NCBI RefSeq assembly: GCF_021278985.1
Contig: NZ_CP082833.1
Span: 4,216,001-4,280,000 of the forward strand
DNA from: Citrobacter rodentium NBRC 105723 = DSM 16636
GTDB taxonomy: Bacteria > Pseudomonadota > Gammaproteobacteria > Enterobacterales > Enterobacteriaceae
DNA length: 64,000 nt
Direction of reading: 5' to 3'
Positions 48,246 to 56,675 of the stretch are shown here, piece by piece; the stretch's first letter is position 1; each line of letters starts with the position of its first letter. Made by a program: the position numbers and the translations under genes. The notes below the pieces were generated by a model. That model was not told the origin of the DNA. It was given only the letters and a program-made list of their open reading frames with translations, and made no database searches.

Positions 48246-48803
48246 ATGTTGACTCAATATGACATCAAAAGAAATAGAGCGCCATCCAAATGGAGAACAT
48301 TCAAAAGATTACTGTCCCGAAAAAGCCTTCCGTCGTTTGTTTATCGCTTAGATGGCCGCGACCCGCAAGTTATTGCGCAAACAGGCTTTCAGCCATGGAA
48401 TCCTCAGGGAAACATAAATATTTTTGAACATGTCAAAGGTGTGCTTGATACAGGCAACGCAGCAAAATTACAAAGTCAATATGTATCGACATCTTCATTT
48501 CAGGCATATTCACGTTTTGGCGATGGTCGAATGGGTGAAATGCTGACCAGATCGCGTATTTATAAAATAGATACCCATATAGCCTTAACAACCGGAGAAT
48601 TCTTTGATGTGAATGATATGTTTGACAGATTTAGTCAAACTAATAATTTCCGGGCGCAAAGAGAATGGTCAAAGCTGGGCGGGATTCCGGCAAACGCTGT
48701 TATTGGCTTTATGAGCGGGCTTGATTTCTTTAATAATGTCATATTAGTTCCCGCCCCCCAGGAAGATGAATTAAGATGGGAACCCATGCCCGCCCGAATT
48801 TAG
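48246..48803 (+). CDS. Pertussis-toxin-S1-like ADP-ribosyltransferase
   Basis: A 185-residue mono-ADP-ribosyltransferase of the pertussis S1/ArtA/PltA (R-S-E) class. The NAD arginine is Arg34 in VYRLDGRDP. The STS motif is at 81-83 (YVSTSSF), and the catalytic Glu140 lies in AQREWSKLGGIP, aligning with the QREY...ILPENI region of PltA. The family region GFQPWNPQGNINIFEHVKG is also kept. No signal peptide: the N terminus is Lys/Arg-rich (residues 8-26). No B subunit or immunity gene is next to it. The gene is AT-rich compared with neighbours. AAGGAC precedes the ATG. It may be an injected effector or a decayed toxin; the target is unknown. Confidence 0.85.
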   Translation: MLTQYDIKRNRAPSKWRTFKRLLSRKSLPSFVYRLDGRDPQVIAQTGFQPWNPQGNINIFEHVKGVLDTGNAAKLQSQYVSTSSFQAYSRFGDGRMGEMLTRSRIYKIDTHIALTTGEFFDVNDMFDRFSQTNNFRAQREWSKLGGIPANAVIGFMSGLDFFNNVILVPAPQEDELRWEPMPARI

Positions 48804-48819
48804 CCTCATGATGATAATG

Positions 48820-48836
48820 GCCAGCGCGCTGTCGCT
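48820..48836 (+). repeat. Direct repeat, copy 2 (after toxin gene)
   Basis: GCCAGCGCGCTGTCGCT, identical to 47953-47969. Here it is not in a gene. It looks like a remnant of the upstream gene's 3' end, as would result from insertion of the toxin segment with duplication. Confidence 0.85.
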
Positions 48837-48854
48837 CAGAGTGAATTAAGACGG

Positions 48855-48882
48855 GCCGCGAGCAGAGAACATTGCTCGCGGC
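48855..48882. terminator. Hairpin after the toxin gene
   Basis: GCCGCGAGCA and TGCTCGCGGC form a perfect 10-bp stem with an 8-base loop, without a T run. Probably a transcript end for the ART gene. Confidence 0.55.
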
Positions 48883-48963
48883 ACTTTCTGCGGCCAGAAC
48901 GCTCAGGTATTTCCTCATGGCAGATGGAAAATCTTCGCTCTGGCCCCCCTCTCAGCATAATGA

Positions 48964-49167
48964 CTACATGAACGAACCATAGCCCCACACTACGATAAAA
49001 AATAAAAACGCGCCCGACAGCCATGCCAGAATGCTAAAAACATGGCGTAATCCCTTTTTATTTTTTTTATAAACGGCCTGCCAGATAAATAACAGCGTCA
49101 GCAATGCCCCTGGAATGACAAGAAATATCATTAAAAGAAAAAATACAAGCGGTCCTGGATTACTCAT
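48964..49167 (-). CDS. Small two-helix membrane protein, unknown
   Basis: A 67-residue protein with two hydrophobic helices (about 7-30 and 42-64) joined by a Lys/Arg loop (KKNKKGLR). No family assigned. The coding region is AT-rich. It lies alone between the ART gene and icd. It could be a real small membrane protein; no good homology is recalled. Confidence 0.5.
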   Translation of the reverse strand: MSNPGPLVFFLLMIFLVIPGALLTLLFIWQAVYKKNKKGLRHVFSILAWLSGAFLFFIVVWGYGSFM

Positions 49168-49322
49168 ACACTTATCCTTGTGTAGAAATTAATATTAATC
49201 AATACTTAATCATCCAAACGCCACTGTTGCAAGAAAAATTTACATATATTAATCCTATTTAATCGTCACGTAGTTTGAAATAAGGACACGACGCTAAGCG
49301 TGCAAAAAATAGGGTAACACGC

Positions 49323-49351
49323 AAAAAAACGGGAACCAGCCGGCTCCCGTT
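49323..49351 (-). terminator. Terminator of icd
   Basis: AACGGGA and TCCCGTT (49328-49351) form the stem; on the minus strand a run of T follows. It lies 22 bp after the icd stop. Confidence 0.85.
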
Positions 49352-49373
49352 ATTGTTTAACCCAGAGACTGGA

Positions 49374-50624
49374 TTACATATTGGCGATAATCGCGTCGCC
49401 AAACTCTGAGCATTTCAGCAGTTTAGCGCCTTCCATCAGACGCTCGAAGTCATAGGTCACGGTTTTCGCGGCAATTGCCCCTTCCATGCCTTTAACAATC
49501 AGGTCTGCGGCTTCGAACCACTGCATGTGGCGCAGCATCATCTCAGCGGAAAGAATAATGGAGCCCGGGTTTACTTTGTCCTGACCTGCATATTTCGGCG
49601 CGGTGCCGTGGGTCGCTTCGAACAGCGCGCACTCGTCGCCGATGTTCGCGCCCGGCGCGATACCGATACCGCCGACCTGCGCCGCCAGCGCGTCGGAGAT
49701 ATAGTCGCCGTTCAGGTTCATACAGGCGATAACGTCATATTCCGCCGGACGCAGCAGGATCTGCTGGAGGAACGCATCGGCAATCACGTCTTTAATGACG
49801 ATCTCTTTGCCGGTGTTCGGGTTGTTGATCTTCACCCACGGACCGCCGTCAATCAGCTCGCCGCCGAACTCGTCACGCGCCAGCTGGTAGCCCCAGTCTT
49901 TAAACGCGCCTTCGGTGAACTTCATGATGTTGCCTTTGTGCACCAGGGTCACAGAGTCACGGTCGTTGGTGATGGCGTATTCAATTGCCGCGCGAACCAG
50001 ACGCTTGGTCCCTTCTTCAGAGCACGGCTTAATACCGATACCGCAGTGCTCAGGGAAGCGGATTTTCTTCACGCCCATCTCTTCGCGCAGGAATTTAATT
50101 ACCTTCTCCGCGTCCGCAGAGTCCGCTTTCCATTCAATACCGGCGTAGATGTCTTCGGAGTTTTCACGGAAGATAACCATGTCGGTCAGTTCCGGATGTT
50201 TCACCGGGCTTGGAGTGCCCTGGTAATAGCGTACCGGACGCAGGCAAACGTACAGATCAAGTTCCTGACGCAGCGCCACGTTCAGCGAGCGAATGCCGCC
50301 GCCAACCGGGGTGGTCAGCGGGCCTTTAATCGCCACGCGGTATTCACGAATCAGATCCAGGGTTTCAGGGGGCAGCCAGACGTCCTGACCATAAACCTGG
50401 GTGGATTTTTCACCGGTGTAAATTTCCATCCAGGAGATTTTACGCTCACCTTTATAGGCTTTCTCGACCGCGGCATCGACCACTTTGAGCATGGCAGGGG
50501 TTACATCAACACCGATACCGTCGCCTTCGATAAACGGGATAATCGGATTCTCAGGAACGTTGAGTTTGCCGTTTTGCAGGGTGATCTTCTTACCTTCCGC
50601 CGGAACAACTACTTTGCTTTCCAT
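49374..50624 (-). CDS. icd: NADP isocitrate dehydrogenase
   Basis: A 416-residue enzyme of the TCA cycle, near-identical to E. coli Icd. The phosphorylated Ser of the AceK switch is in GGIRSLNVALRQ, the substrate arginines follow, and the metal aspartates are in MNLNGDYISDALA. The NADP residues are near KYAGQDKVNPG. The C terminus reads CSEFGDAIIANM, intact: the e14 prophage that splits this gene's 3' end in E. coli K-12 is absent. Divergent from rluE. Confidence 0.97.
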   Translation of the reverse strand: MESKVVVPAEGKKITLQNGKLNVPENPIIPFIEGDGIGVDVTPAMLKVVDAAVEKAYKGERKISWMEIYTGEKSTQVYGQDVWLPPETLDLIREYRVAIKGPLTTPVGGGIRSLNVALRQELDLYVCLRPVRYYQGTPSPVKHPELTDMVIFRENSEDIYAGIEWKADSADAEKVIKFLREEMGVKKIRFPEHCGIGIKPCSEEGTKRLVRAAIEYAITNDRDSVTLVHKGNIMKFTEGAFKDWGYQLARDEFGGELIDGGPWVKINNPNTGKEIVIKDVIADAFLQQILLRPAEYDVIACMNLNGDYISDALAAQVGGIGIAPGANIGDECALFEATHGTAPKYAGQDKVNPGSIILSAEMMLRHMQWFEAADLIVKGMEGAIAAKTVTYDFERLMEGAKLLKCSEFGDAIIANM

Positions 50625-50795
50625 TCACCTCTCCTTCGAGCGCTTCTGGTTTGCTCGTCTGTCATCGCGCTGCATGTGCCATTGCGTCCTGCTGCACGAA
50701 TGCGTTAGAGCAATTTTTTGTTAATGTTTTGTAATGAGCATGTCAATACTACCCTAATGTTCGCCGCCATGAAAGACGCTCGTGATTAGGCTATA

Positions 50796-51452
50796 ATGCG
50801 GCAATTGATAAGTTCTGAAAATACCATGCAAAAAACTTCTTTTAGAAATCACCGGGTTGAGCGATTCAGCCAACGACAAGTCACTAAGCGGCGTAGGGAA
50901 AACCAGCCAAAACGCGTGGTTTTATTCAATAAACCTTACGATGTTTTGCCTCAGTTTACTGACGAGGCGGGACGCCGGACGCTGAAGGATTTTATTCCCG
51001 TTCAGGGGGTCTATGCCGCGGGTCGCCTTGACCGGGACAGTGAAGGGCTTCTGGTGCTGACCAACGACGGCGCGCTGCAGGCGCGCCTGACGCAGCCCGG
51101 CAAGCGGACCGGCAAAATCTACTTTGTGCAGGTTGAAGGCGACCCCACGGCGGAAGCGCTGAACGCACTGCGCAATGGCGTCACGCTGAACGATGGTCCC
51201 ACCCTGCCCGCCGGCGTCGAGCTTGTAGCGGAGCCTGACTGGCTATGGCCGCGCAACCCGCCGATCCGCGAGCGAAAAACCATCCCTACCCGCTGGCTGA
51301 AAATCACCTTATATGAAGGGCGTAACCGGCAGGTGCGGCGTATGACCGCGCATGTCGGCTTTCCGACGCTAAGGCTGATTCGCTACGCAATGGGCGATTA
51401 CACGCTGGATAATCTTGCTAACGGCGAATGGCGGGATATTACCGGAGAATAA
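50796..51452 (+). CDS. rluE: RluE, 23S rRNA pseudouridine synthase (U2457)
   Basis: A 218-residue RsuA-type pseudouridine synthase. The catalytic Asp is in AAGRLDRDSEGLL, followed by KTYxV-type (here KIYFVQV) and the C-terminal NRQVRRM motif. It modifies U2457 of 23S rRNA. The start follows the family annotation (MRQLISSENTMQ), but a TATAAT box at 50792-50797 overlaps that ATG; the ATG at 50826 (MQKTSF) may be the true start. Next gene nudJ begins 10 bp after the stop. Confidence 0.92.
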   Translation: MRQLISSENTMQKTSFRNHRVERFSQRQVTKRRRENQPKRVVLFNKPYDVLPQFTDEAGRRTLKDFIPVQGVYAAGRLDRDSEGLLVLTNDGALQARLTQPGKRTGKIYFVQVEGDPTAEALNALRNGVTLNDGPTLPAGVELVAEPDWLWPRNPPIRERKTIPTRWLKITLYEGRNRQVRRMTAHVGFPTLRLIRYAMGDYTLDNLANGEWRDITGE

Positions 51453-51462
51453 AGGATAAGCC

Positions 51463-51924
51463 ATGTTTAAACCGCACGTTACGGTCGCCTGCATCGTCCA
51501 TGCAGAAGGCAAATTTTTAGTTGTCGAAGAAACTATTAACGGCAAAGCGCTGTGGAACCAGCCTGCCGGCCATCTGGAGGCTGACGAGACGCTGGCGCAG
51601 GCCGCCGCGCGCGAACTGTGGGAAGAAACCGGCATCCACGCGCAGCCTCAGCACTTTATTCGCATGCATCAGTGGATTGCGCCGGACAAAACGCCCTTCC
51701 TGCGTTTTCTGTTTGCCATTGAACTTGCCAATATGTGCGACACCGAACCCCATGACAGCGATATCGACTGCTGCCGCTGGGTCAGCGCAGAGGAGATTCT
51801 TGCTGCGCCGAACCTGCGATCGCCGCTGGTGGCCGAGAGTATCCGCAGCTACCAGCGAGGCGAACGTTATCCGCTGGCGCTGATCGGTGAGTTTAACTGG
51901 CCATTTACAGAGGGTGTCAACTAA
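51463..51924 (+). CDS. nudJ: NudJ, Nudix phosphatase
   Basis: A 153-residue Nudix hydrolase. The Nudix box is complete: GHLEADETLAQAAARELWEETGI. E. coli NudJ hydrolyses nucleoside di/triphosphates, and the thiamine precursor HMP-pyrophosphate. It sits between rluE and mnmA, in the conserved rluE-nudJ-mnmA-hflD-purB run. Confidence 0.94.
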   Translation: MFKPHVTVACIVHAEGKFLVVEETINGKALWNQPAGHLEADETLAQAAARELWEETGIHAQPQHFIRMHQWIAPDKTPFLRFLFAIELANMCDTEPHDSDIDCCRWVSAEEILAAPNLRSPLVAESIRSYQRGERYPLALIGEFNWPFTEGVN

Positions 51925-51978
51925 AAGGGGTGCGTGCTAGAATACGCCGCCTTGAAGTTCAATGTCGTGAGTATTCCA

Positions 51979-53085
51979 ATGTCTGAAAGCCCAAAAAAAG
52001 TGATCGTCGGCATGTCCGGCGGTGTCGACTCCTCTGTTTCCGCCTGGCTGTTGCAACAACAGGGTTATCAGGTAGAAGGTCTGTTCATGAAGAACTGGGA
52101 AGAGGACGACGGTGAGGAATACTGCACCGCGGCGGCCGATCTGGCCGACGCGCAGGCGGTCTGCGACAAGCTCGGTATTGAACTGCACACCGTCAATTTT
52201 GCCGCAGAGTACTGGGATAACGTCTTTGAGCTGTTCCTTGAAGAGTACAAAGCGGGACGCACGCCGAATCCGGACATTCTGTGCAATAAAGAGATCAAAT
52301 TTAAAGCGTTCCTCGAATTCGCCGCGGAAGATTTAGGCGCCGACTATATCGCCACCGGCCACTACGTGCGCCGCGCCGACGTGGACGGCAAAAGCCGCCT
52401 GCTGCGCGGGCTCGACGGCAACAAAGACCAGAGCTACTTCCTCTATACGCTGGGTCATGAGCAGATCGCGCAGAGCCTGTTCCCGGTCGGCGAACTCTCC
52501 AAGCCGCAGGTGCGTAAAATCGCCGAAGATCTGGAACTGGTCACCGCAAAGAAAAAAGACTCCACCGGCATCTGCTTTATCGGCGAGCGTAAGTTCCGCG
52601 AATTCCTTGGCCGTTATCTGCCCGCGCAGCCGGGCAAAATCGTTACCGTCGACGGCGACGAGATTGGTCAGCACCAGGGACTGATGTATCACACGCTGGG
52701 TCAGCGTAAAGGACTTGGCATCGGCGGCACCAAAGAGGGCACCGAAGATCCGTGGTACGTGGTGGACAAGGACGTTGAGAACAACATCCTGATTGTCGCT
52801 CAGGGGCACGATCATCCGCGCCTGATGTCCGTCGGCCTGATCGCGCAGCAGCTCCACTGGGTCGATCGCCTGCCGTTCACCGGCACAATGCGCTGCACGG
52901 TGAAAACCCGCTATCGTCAGACCGATATTCCCTGCACAGTGAAGGCGCTGGACAATGACCGTATTGAAGTGATTTTTGACGAGCCGGTGGCGGCGGTGAC
53001 GCCGGGTCAGTCGGCAGTGTTTTACAACGGCGAAGTGTGCCTCGGCGGCGGCATTATCGAACAGCGTTTACCGCTGCCGGCATAA
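51979..53085 (+). CDS. mnmA: MnmA, tRNA 2-thiouridylase
   Basis: A 368-residue enzyme that puts sulfur on U34 of tRNA Lys, Glu and Gln. The PP-loop GMSGGVDSSVS binds ATP. The catalytic cysteines are in PDILCNKEIKF and DSTGICFIGERKF. The start at 51979 gives the E. coli length and N terminus (MSESPKKVIVGMSGG); a longer frame of 15 codons is not supported. Followed by hflD after 34 bp. Confidence 0.96.
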   Translation: MSESPKKVIVGMSGGVDSSVSAWLLQQQGYQVEGLFMKNWEEDDGEEYCTAAADLADAQAVCDKLGIELHTVNFAAEYWDNVFELFLEEYKAGRTPNPDILCNKEIKFKAFLEFAAEDLGADYIATGHYVRRADVDGKSRLLRGLDGNKDQSYFLYTLGHEQIAQSLFPVGELSKPQVRKIAEDLELVTAKKKDSTGICFIGERKFREFLGRYLPAQPGKIVTVDGDEIGQHQGLMYHTLGQRKGLGIGGTKEGTEDPWYVVDKDVENNILIVAQGHDHPRLMSVGLIAQQLHWVDRLPFTGTMRCTVKTRYRQTDIPCTVKALDNDRIEVIFDEPVAAVTPGQSAVFYNGEVCLGGGIIEQRLPLPA

Positions 53086-53119
53086 TTTTTACCTCACCAA
53101 TAACAAGGAAGCAGTGAAC

Positions 53120-53761
53120 GTGGCAAAAAATTACTATGACATCACCCTCGCACTGGCCGGTATTTGCCAGTCGGCACGCCTGGTGCAGCAGCTGGCGCAC
53201 CAAGGGCACTGTGATGCCGATGCGCTCCACGTCTCACTCAACAGCGTTATTGATATGAATCCCAGCTCGACGCTGGGCGTGTTCGGCGGCAGCGAGGCCA
53301 ATTTGCGTCTCGGTCTGGAAACCATCCTCGCCGTGCTTAACGCCAGCAGTCGTCAGGGACTGAACGCGGAGCTGACCCGCTATACCCTGAGCCTGATGGT
53401 GCTGGAGCGCAAACTCTCCGCCGCCAGAGGCGCGCTCGACACGCTGGGCGATCGCATCAACGGCCTGCAGCGCCAGCTTGAACATTTTGACCTCCAGTCA
53501 GAAACGCTGATGAGCGCGATGGCGGGGATTTATGTCGATGTCATCAGCCCGCTGGGGCCGCGCATTCAGGTGACCGGTTCGCCAGCCGTACTGCAAAGCC
53601 CGCAGGTGCAGGCAAAGGTACGCGCCTCACTTCTGGCCGGTATTCGCGCCGCCGTGCTCTGGCAGCAGGTTGGCGGGGGCCGTCTGCAGTTAATGTTTTC
53701 CCGTAATCGCCTGGCCACACAGGCAAAACAAATTCTTGCTCATTTAACCCCGGAGTTGTGA
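53120..53761 (+). CDS. hflD: HflD, high-frequency lysogenization protein
   Basis: A 213-residue all-helical protein, same length as E. coli HflD, peripheral to the inner membrane, where it affects phage lambda CII stability. The start is GTG (AKNYYDITLALAGICQ), preceded by AAGGAAG. It ends 3 bp before the purB ATG, so translation is coupled. Confidence 0.94.
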   Translation: MAKNYYDITLALAGICQSARLVQQLAHQGHCDADALHVSLNSVIDMNPSSTLGVFGGSEANLRLGLETILAVLNASSRQGLNAELTRYTLSLMVLERKLSAARGALDTLGDRINGLQRQLEHFDLQSETLMSAMAGIYVDVISPLGPRIQVTGSPAVLQSPQVQAKVRASLLAGIRAAVLWQQVGGGRLQLMFSRNRLATQAKQILAHLTPEL

Positions 53762-53764
53762 TCT

Positions 53765-55135
53765 ATGGAATTATCCTCACTGACCGCCGTTTCCCCTGTC
53801 GATGGACGCTACGGCGATAAAGTCAGCGCGCTGCGCGGGATTTTCAGCGAATACGGTTTGCTGAAATTCCGCGTACAGGTAGAAGTACGCTGGCTGCAAA
53901 AACTGGCCGCGCACGCAGCGATCAAGGAAGTTCCTGCTTTTGCTGCCGACGCAAACGGTTTCCTCGACGCAATCGTGGCTAACTTCAGTGAAGAAGATGC
54001 CGCACGTATTAAAACGATCGAGCGCACCACCAACCACGACGTCAAGGCAGTTGAGTATTTCCTGAAAGAAAAAGTGGCGGATATCCCGGAACTGCATGCG
54101 GTTTCCGAATTCATCCACTTCGCCTGCACCTCGGAAGATATCAACAACCTGTCGCACGCGCTGATGCTGAAAACCGCGCGCGATGAGGTGATCCTGCCGT
54201 ACTGGCGCAAAATGATCGACGCGGTGAAAGATCTGTCCGTACAGTACCGCGACATCCCCCTGCTCTCCCGAACCCACGGGCAGCCGGCGACGCCGTCCAC
54301 GATGGGTAAAGAGATGGCGAACGTGGCTTACCGCATGGAGCGCCAGTTCCGCCAGCTGAACCAGGTGGAAATTCTCGGCAAAATCAATGGCGCCGTCGGT
54401 AACTATAACGCGCATATCGCGGCCTATCCGGAAGTCGACTGGCATCAGTTCAGCGAAGAGTTCGTTACCTCGCTGGGCATTCAGTGGAATCCATACACCA
54501 CCCAGATTGAACCGCACGACTATATCGCCGAGCTGTTCGACTGCGTCGCCCGTTTTAACACCATTCTGATCGATTTCGATCGCGACGTCTGGGGCTACAT
54601 CGCCCTGAACCACTTTAAGCAGAAAACCATTGCCGGCGAGATTGGTTCTTCCACTATGCCGCATAAGGTTAACCCTATCGACTTCGAAAACTCCGAAGGC
54701 AACCTGGGTCTGTCAAACGCCGTTCTCCAGCATCTGGCCAGCAAACTGCCGGTGTCGCGCTGGCAGCGCGATCTGACCGACTCCACCGTTCTGCGTAATC
54801 TGGGCGTGGGCATTGGCTATGCGCTGATCGCGTATCAGTCCACCCTGAAAGGGGTAAGCAAGCTGGAAGTGAACCGCGATCGTCTGCTGGACGAGCTGGA
54901 TCATAACTGGGAGGTGCTGGCGGAGCCGATTCAGACCGTGATGCGTCGTTATGGCATTGAAAAACCGTACGAAAAACTGAAAGAGCTGACCCGCGGCAAA
55001 CGCGTTGATGCCGAAGGTATGAAGCAGTTTATCGATGGTCTGGCGCTGCCGGAAGAGGAAAAAACGCGTCTGAAAGCGATGACCCCGGCGAACTATATTG
55101 GCCGCGCGGTGACGATGGTCGATGAGCTGAAATAA
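53765..55135 (+). CDS. purB: Adenylosuccinate lyase
   Basis: A 456-residue fumarase-superfamily lyase acting twice in purine synthesis. The catalytic His is in SRTHGQPATPST and the mobile signature loop GSSTMPHKVNPIDFE carries the active Ser. Identical in length to E. coli PurB. An IS1111-type element begins about 16 bp after the stop, so the normal purB-phoP spacing is broken, but the gene is whole. Confidence 0.97.
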   Translation: MELSSLTAVSPVDGRYGDKVSALRGIFSEYGLLKFRVQVEVRWLQKLAAHAAIKEVPAFAADANGFLDAIVANFSEEDAARIKTIERTTNHDVKAVEYFLKEKVADIPELHAVSEFIHFACTSEDINNLSHALMLKTARDEVILPYWRKMIDAVKDLSVQYRDIPLLSRTHGQPATPSTMGKEMANVAYRMERQFRQLNQVEILGKINGAVGNYNAHIAAYPEVDWHQFSEEFVTSLGIQWNPYTTQIEPHDYIAELFDCVARFNTILIDFDRDVWGYIALNHFKQKTIAGEIGSSTMPHKVNPIDFENSEGNLGLSNAVLQHLASKLPVSRWQRDLTDSTVLRNLGVGIGYALIAYQSTLKGVSKLEVNRDRLLDELDHNWEVLAEPIQTVMRRYGIEKPYEKLKELTRGKRVDAEGMKQFIDGLALPEEEKTRLKAMTPANYIGRAVTMVDELK

Positions 55136-55234
55136 GCCATACGACCAGGCCGATGTGATGGACACCTCCCACCTTACGGCATCATTAGTGCCAGACTGAG
55201 GTGTTAACTTCAGTTCCCAGGGGGAGGTGTCCAC

Positions 55235-56245
55235 ATGAATATTAAACGTATTGGCCTCGATCTCGCAAAGCTGGTTTTTCAGCTTCATGGCGTTGATCAC
55301 CATGAACGCGTTGTTCTCCGTAAAACACTGCGCCGTTCACAGATGCTTGTCTTTTTCGCCCGGCTTGAGCCCTGTCTTATTGGTATCGAAGCCTGCGGCT
55401 CCTCGCATTACTGGGCCAGAGAGTTGACCCGACTCGGGCACTCTGTCCGTATTATCCCGCCCCGGTTCGTTAAGCCTTATCTGAAGGGCAACAAAAACGA
55501 TGCCAATGATGCCGAAGCTATCTGCGAGGCCGTCAGCAGGCCCGGTATGCGCTATGTTGCCGTTAAATCTGAAGCGCAACAGAGCATGCAGGCAGAGCAC
55601 CGGGTTCGTGCCCGCCTGCTTCGCGACAGAACGGCGCTCAGCAACGAGATACGCGGCATGCTGGGCGAGTTTGGCCTTGTGCTTCCTGTCGGGCTTGCCG
55701 CGCTCAGACGAGCCCTGCCGGAGATACTTTCTCAGCAGGAACAATGGGATAACCGCTTTATCCGTCTGCTGTGCGAGTTAGCGGAGGAATTGCAGATACT
55801 GGATGACCGACTGGCGCGTTATGACCGGCGGCTTAAACAGCTGGCGCAGGACGATGACCGTATCAGGCGGCTTCAGGAGATCAGCGGGATTGGCCCGGTA
55901 ACCGCCAGCGCGCTGGTTGCAGCAGTGGGTAATGCAAGACAGTTTAAAAACGGACGTGAAATGGCGGCCTGGCTGGGGCTGGTTCCCGGGCAGCACTCAA
56001 GCGGCGGAAAAAACCGGCTGGGTCACATCAGTAAGCGGGGTGACAGCTACCTGCGAACGCTGCTGATCCACGGAGCGCGTGCAGTACTGAATGCCTGCGG
56101 TAACAAGGAAGACCGTCGAAGCCAGTGGCTGCAGTCAGTGGCAGAAAGACGTAACAGGAATGTCGCAACGGTCGCCATGGCGAACAAAAATGCCCGTATC
56201 GCGTGGGCCGTGCTGAGTCGGGAAGAAGAATATCGCGTGATGTAG
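55235..56245 (+). CDS. IS1111-type DEDD transposase
   Basis: A 336-residue IS110-family recombinase. The RuvC-like half has the DEDD acids: GLDLAK, GIEACGSS and KNDANDAEAI. The C-terminal Tnp20 domain has the helix-hairpin-helix ISGIGPVTASAL and the Ser-containing GQHSSGGKNRLGHIS. It is full length, with a strong ribosome site (GGGGGAGGT), so the element may still be active. Confidence 0.93.
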   Translation: MNIKRIGLDLAKLVFQLHGVDHHERVVLRKTLRRSQMLVFFARLEPCLIGIEACGSSHYWARELTRLGHSVRIIPPRFVKPYLKGNKNDANDAEAICEAVSRPGMRYVAVKSEAQQSMQAEHRVRARLLRDRTALSNEIRGMLGEFGLVLPVGLAALRRALPEILSQQEQWDNRFIRLLCELAEELQILDDRLARYDRRLKQLAQDDDRIRRLQEISGIGPVTASALVAAVGNARQFKNGREMAAWLGLVPGQHSSGGKNRLGHISKRGDSYLRTLLIHGARAVLNACGNKEDRRSQWLQSVAERRNRNVATVAMANKNARIAWAVLSREEEYRVM

Positions 56246-56506
56246 AACGAAACGGTAAGAGTGAGAGAAAAGAATAATCCTGTCGTGAGATTGCAGAGTC
56301 ATTAAGCACAAATGTGTAACAGGTAAGACCGACACCTGAAAACTCCGGTTTATCCGAAGGCTCCCTGCGAAGCAAAGCCGTCAGGCCGAATGGAACCAGG
56401 TGTGCAGATAACATCATGGCCGGGCACGACGGTGCCGAAAGAAAGGCCGGATATACGAAAGCATCTTACTCCCGTTACACAAAACATGATTAGTGGCTTG
56501 CATAAC
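56246..56506 (+). ncRNA. Candidate guide (seek/bridge) RNA of the IS1111-type element
   Basis: The 261-bp non-coding 3' part of the element lies between the transposase stop and the right inverted repeat. In IS1111-type elements this place encodes the guide RNA that directs integration. I could not fold it or pin its guides by eye; the assignment is by position only. Confidence 0.45.
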
Positions 56507-56600
56507 GGGAGGTGTCCATATACGGATAACGATGCCAAAGCATCCGATCCGGCCAGCCATTCTCCCGATGCCGGAGTCCATCCGGCATTTCCCTCCCCCT

Positions 56601-56617
56601 GGTTTATAAAATGTTTA
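56601..56617 (+). promoter_or_regulatory. PhoP box of phoPQ
   Basis: GGTTTA-TAAAA-TGTTTA is the PhoP direct repeat (K/TGTTTA-N5). A -10 (CATAAT, 56630-56635) follows 12 bp later, the usual spacing of the autoregulated phoP promoter. The IS ends about 80 bp upstream, so this promoter is spared. Confidence 0.88.
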
Positions 56618-56675
56618 TCCCCACAGCAACATAATCAGCGTTAAACTGTCCATACCGTTAACTGAGGGAGAAAAG

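Larger units (their letters stand above)
55152..56521 (+). mobile_element. IS110-family element, IS1111 type, between purB and phoP
   Basis: The element of about 1.37 kb is bounded by a 12-bp perfect inverted repeat: TGGACACCTCCC at 55159-55170 and GGGAGGTGTCCA at 56507-56518. As in IS1111-type elements, these are a few bases inside the true ends, so the outer ends are uncertain by several bases. A third copy of GGGAGGTGTCCA at 55222-55233 forms the ribosome site of the transposase. No target-site duplication is seen. The long 3' non-coding part (about 260 bp) is typical of this group. Confidence 0.85.

Noticed and set aside
49374..49420. An e14-type prophage attachment within icd
   Set aside because: The icd 3' end is intact and no integrase or duplicated icd end is present.
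49527..50708. A 393-codon open frame antisense to icd, and similar long frames opposite gapA, mnmA, purB and roxA
   Set aside because: They lie exactly opposite highly conserved genes and arise from biased codon use. They have no ribosome sites, and their translations resemble no protein family.
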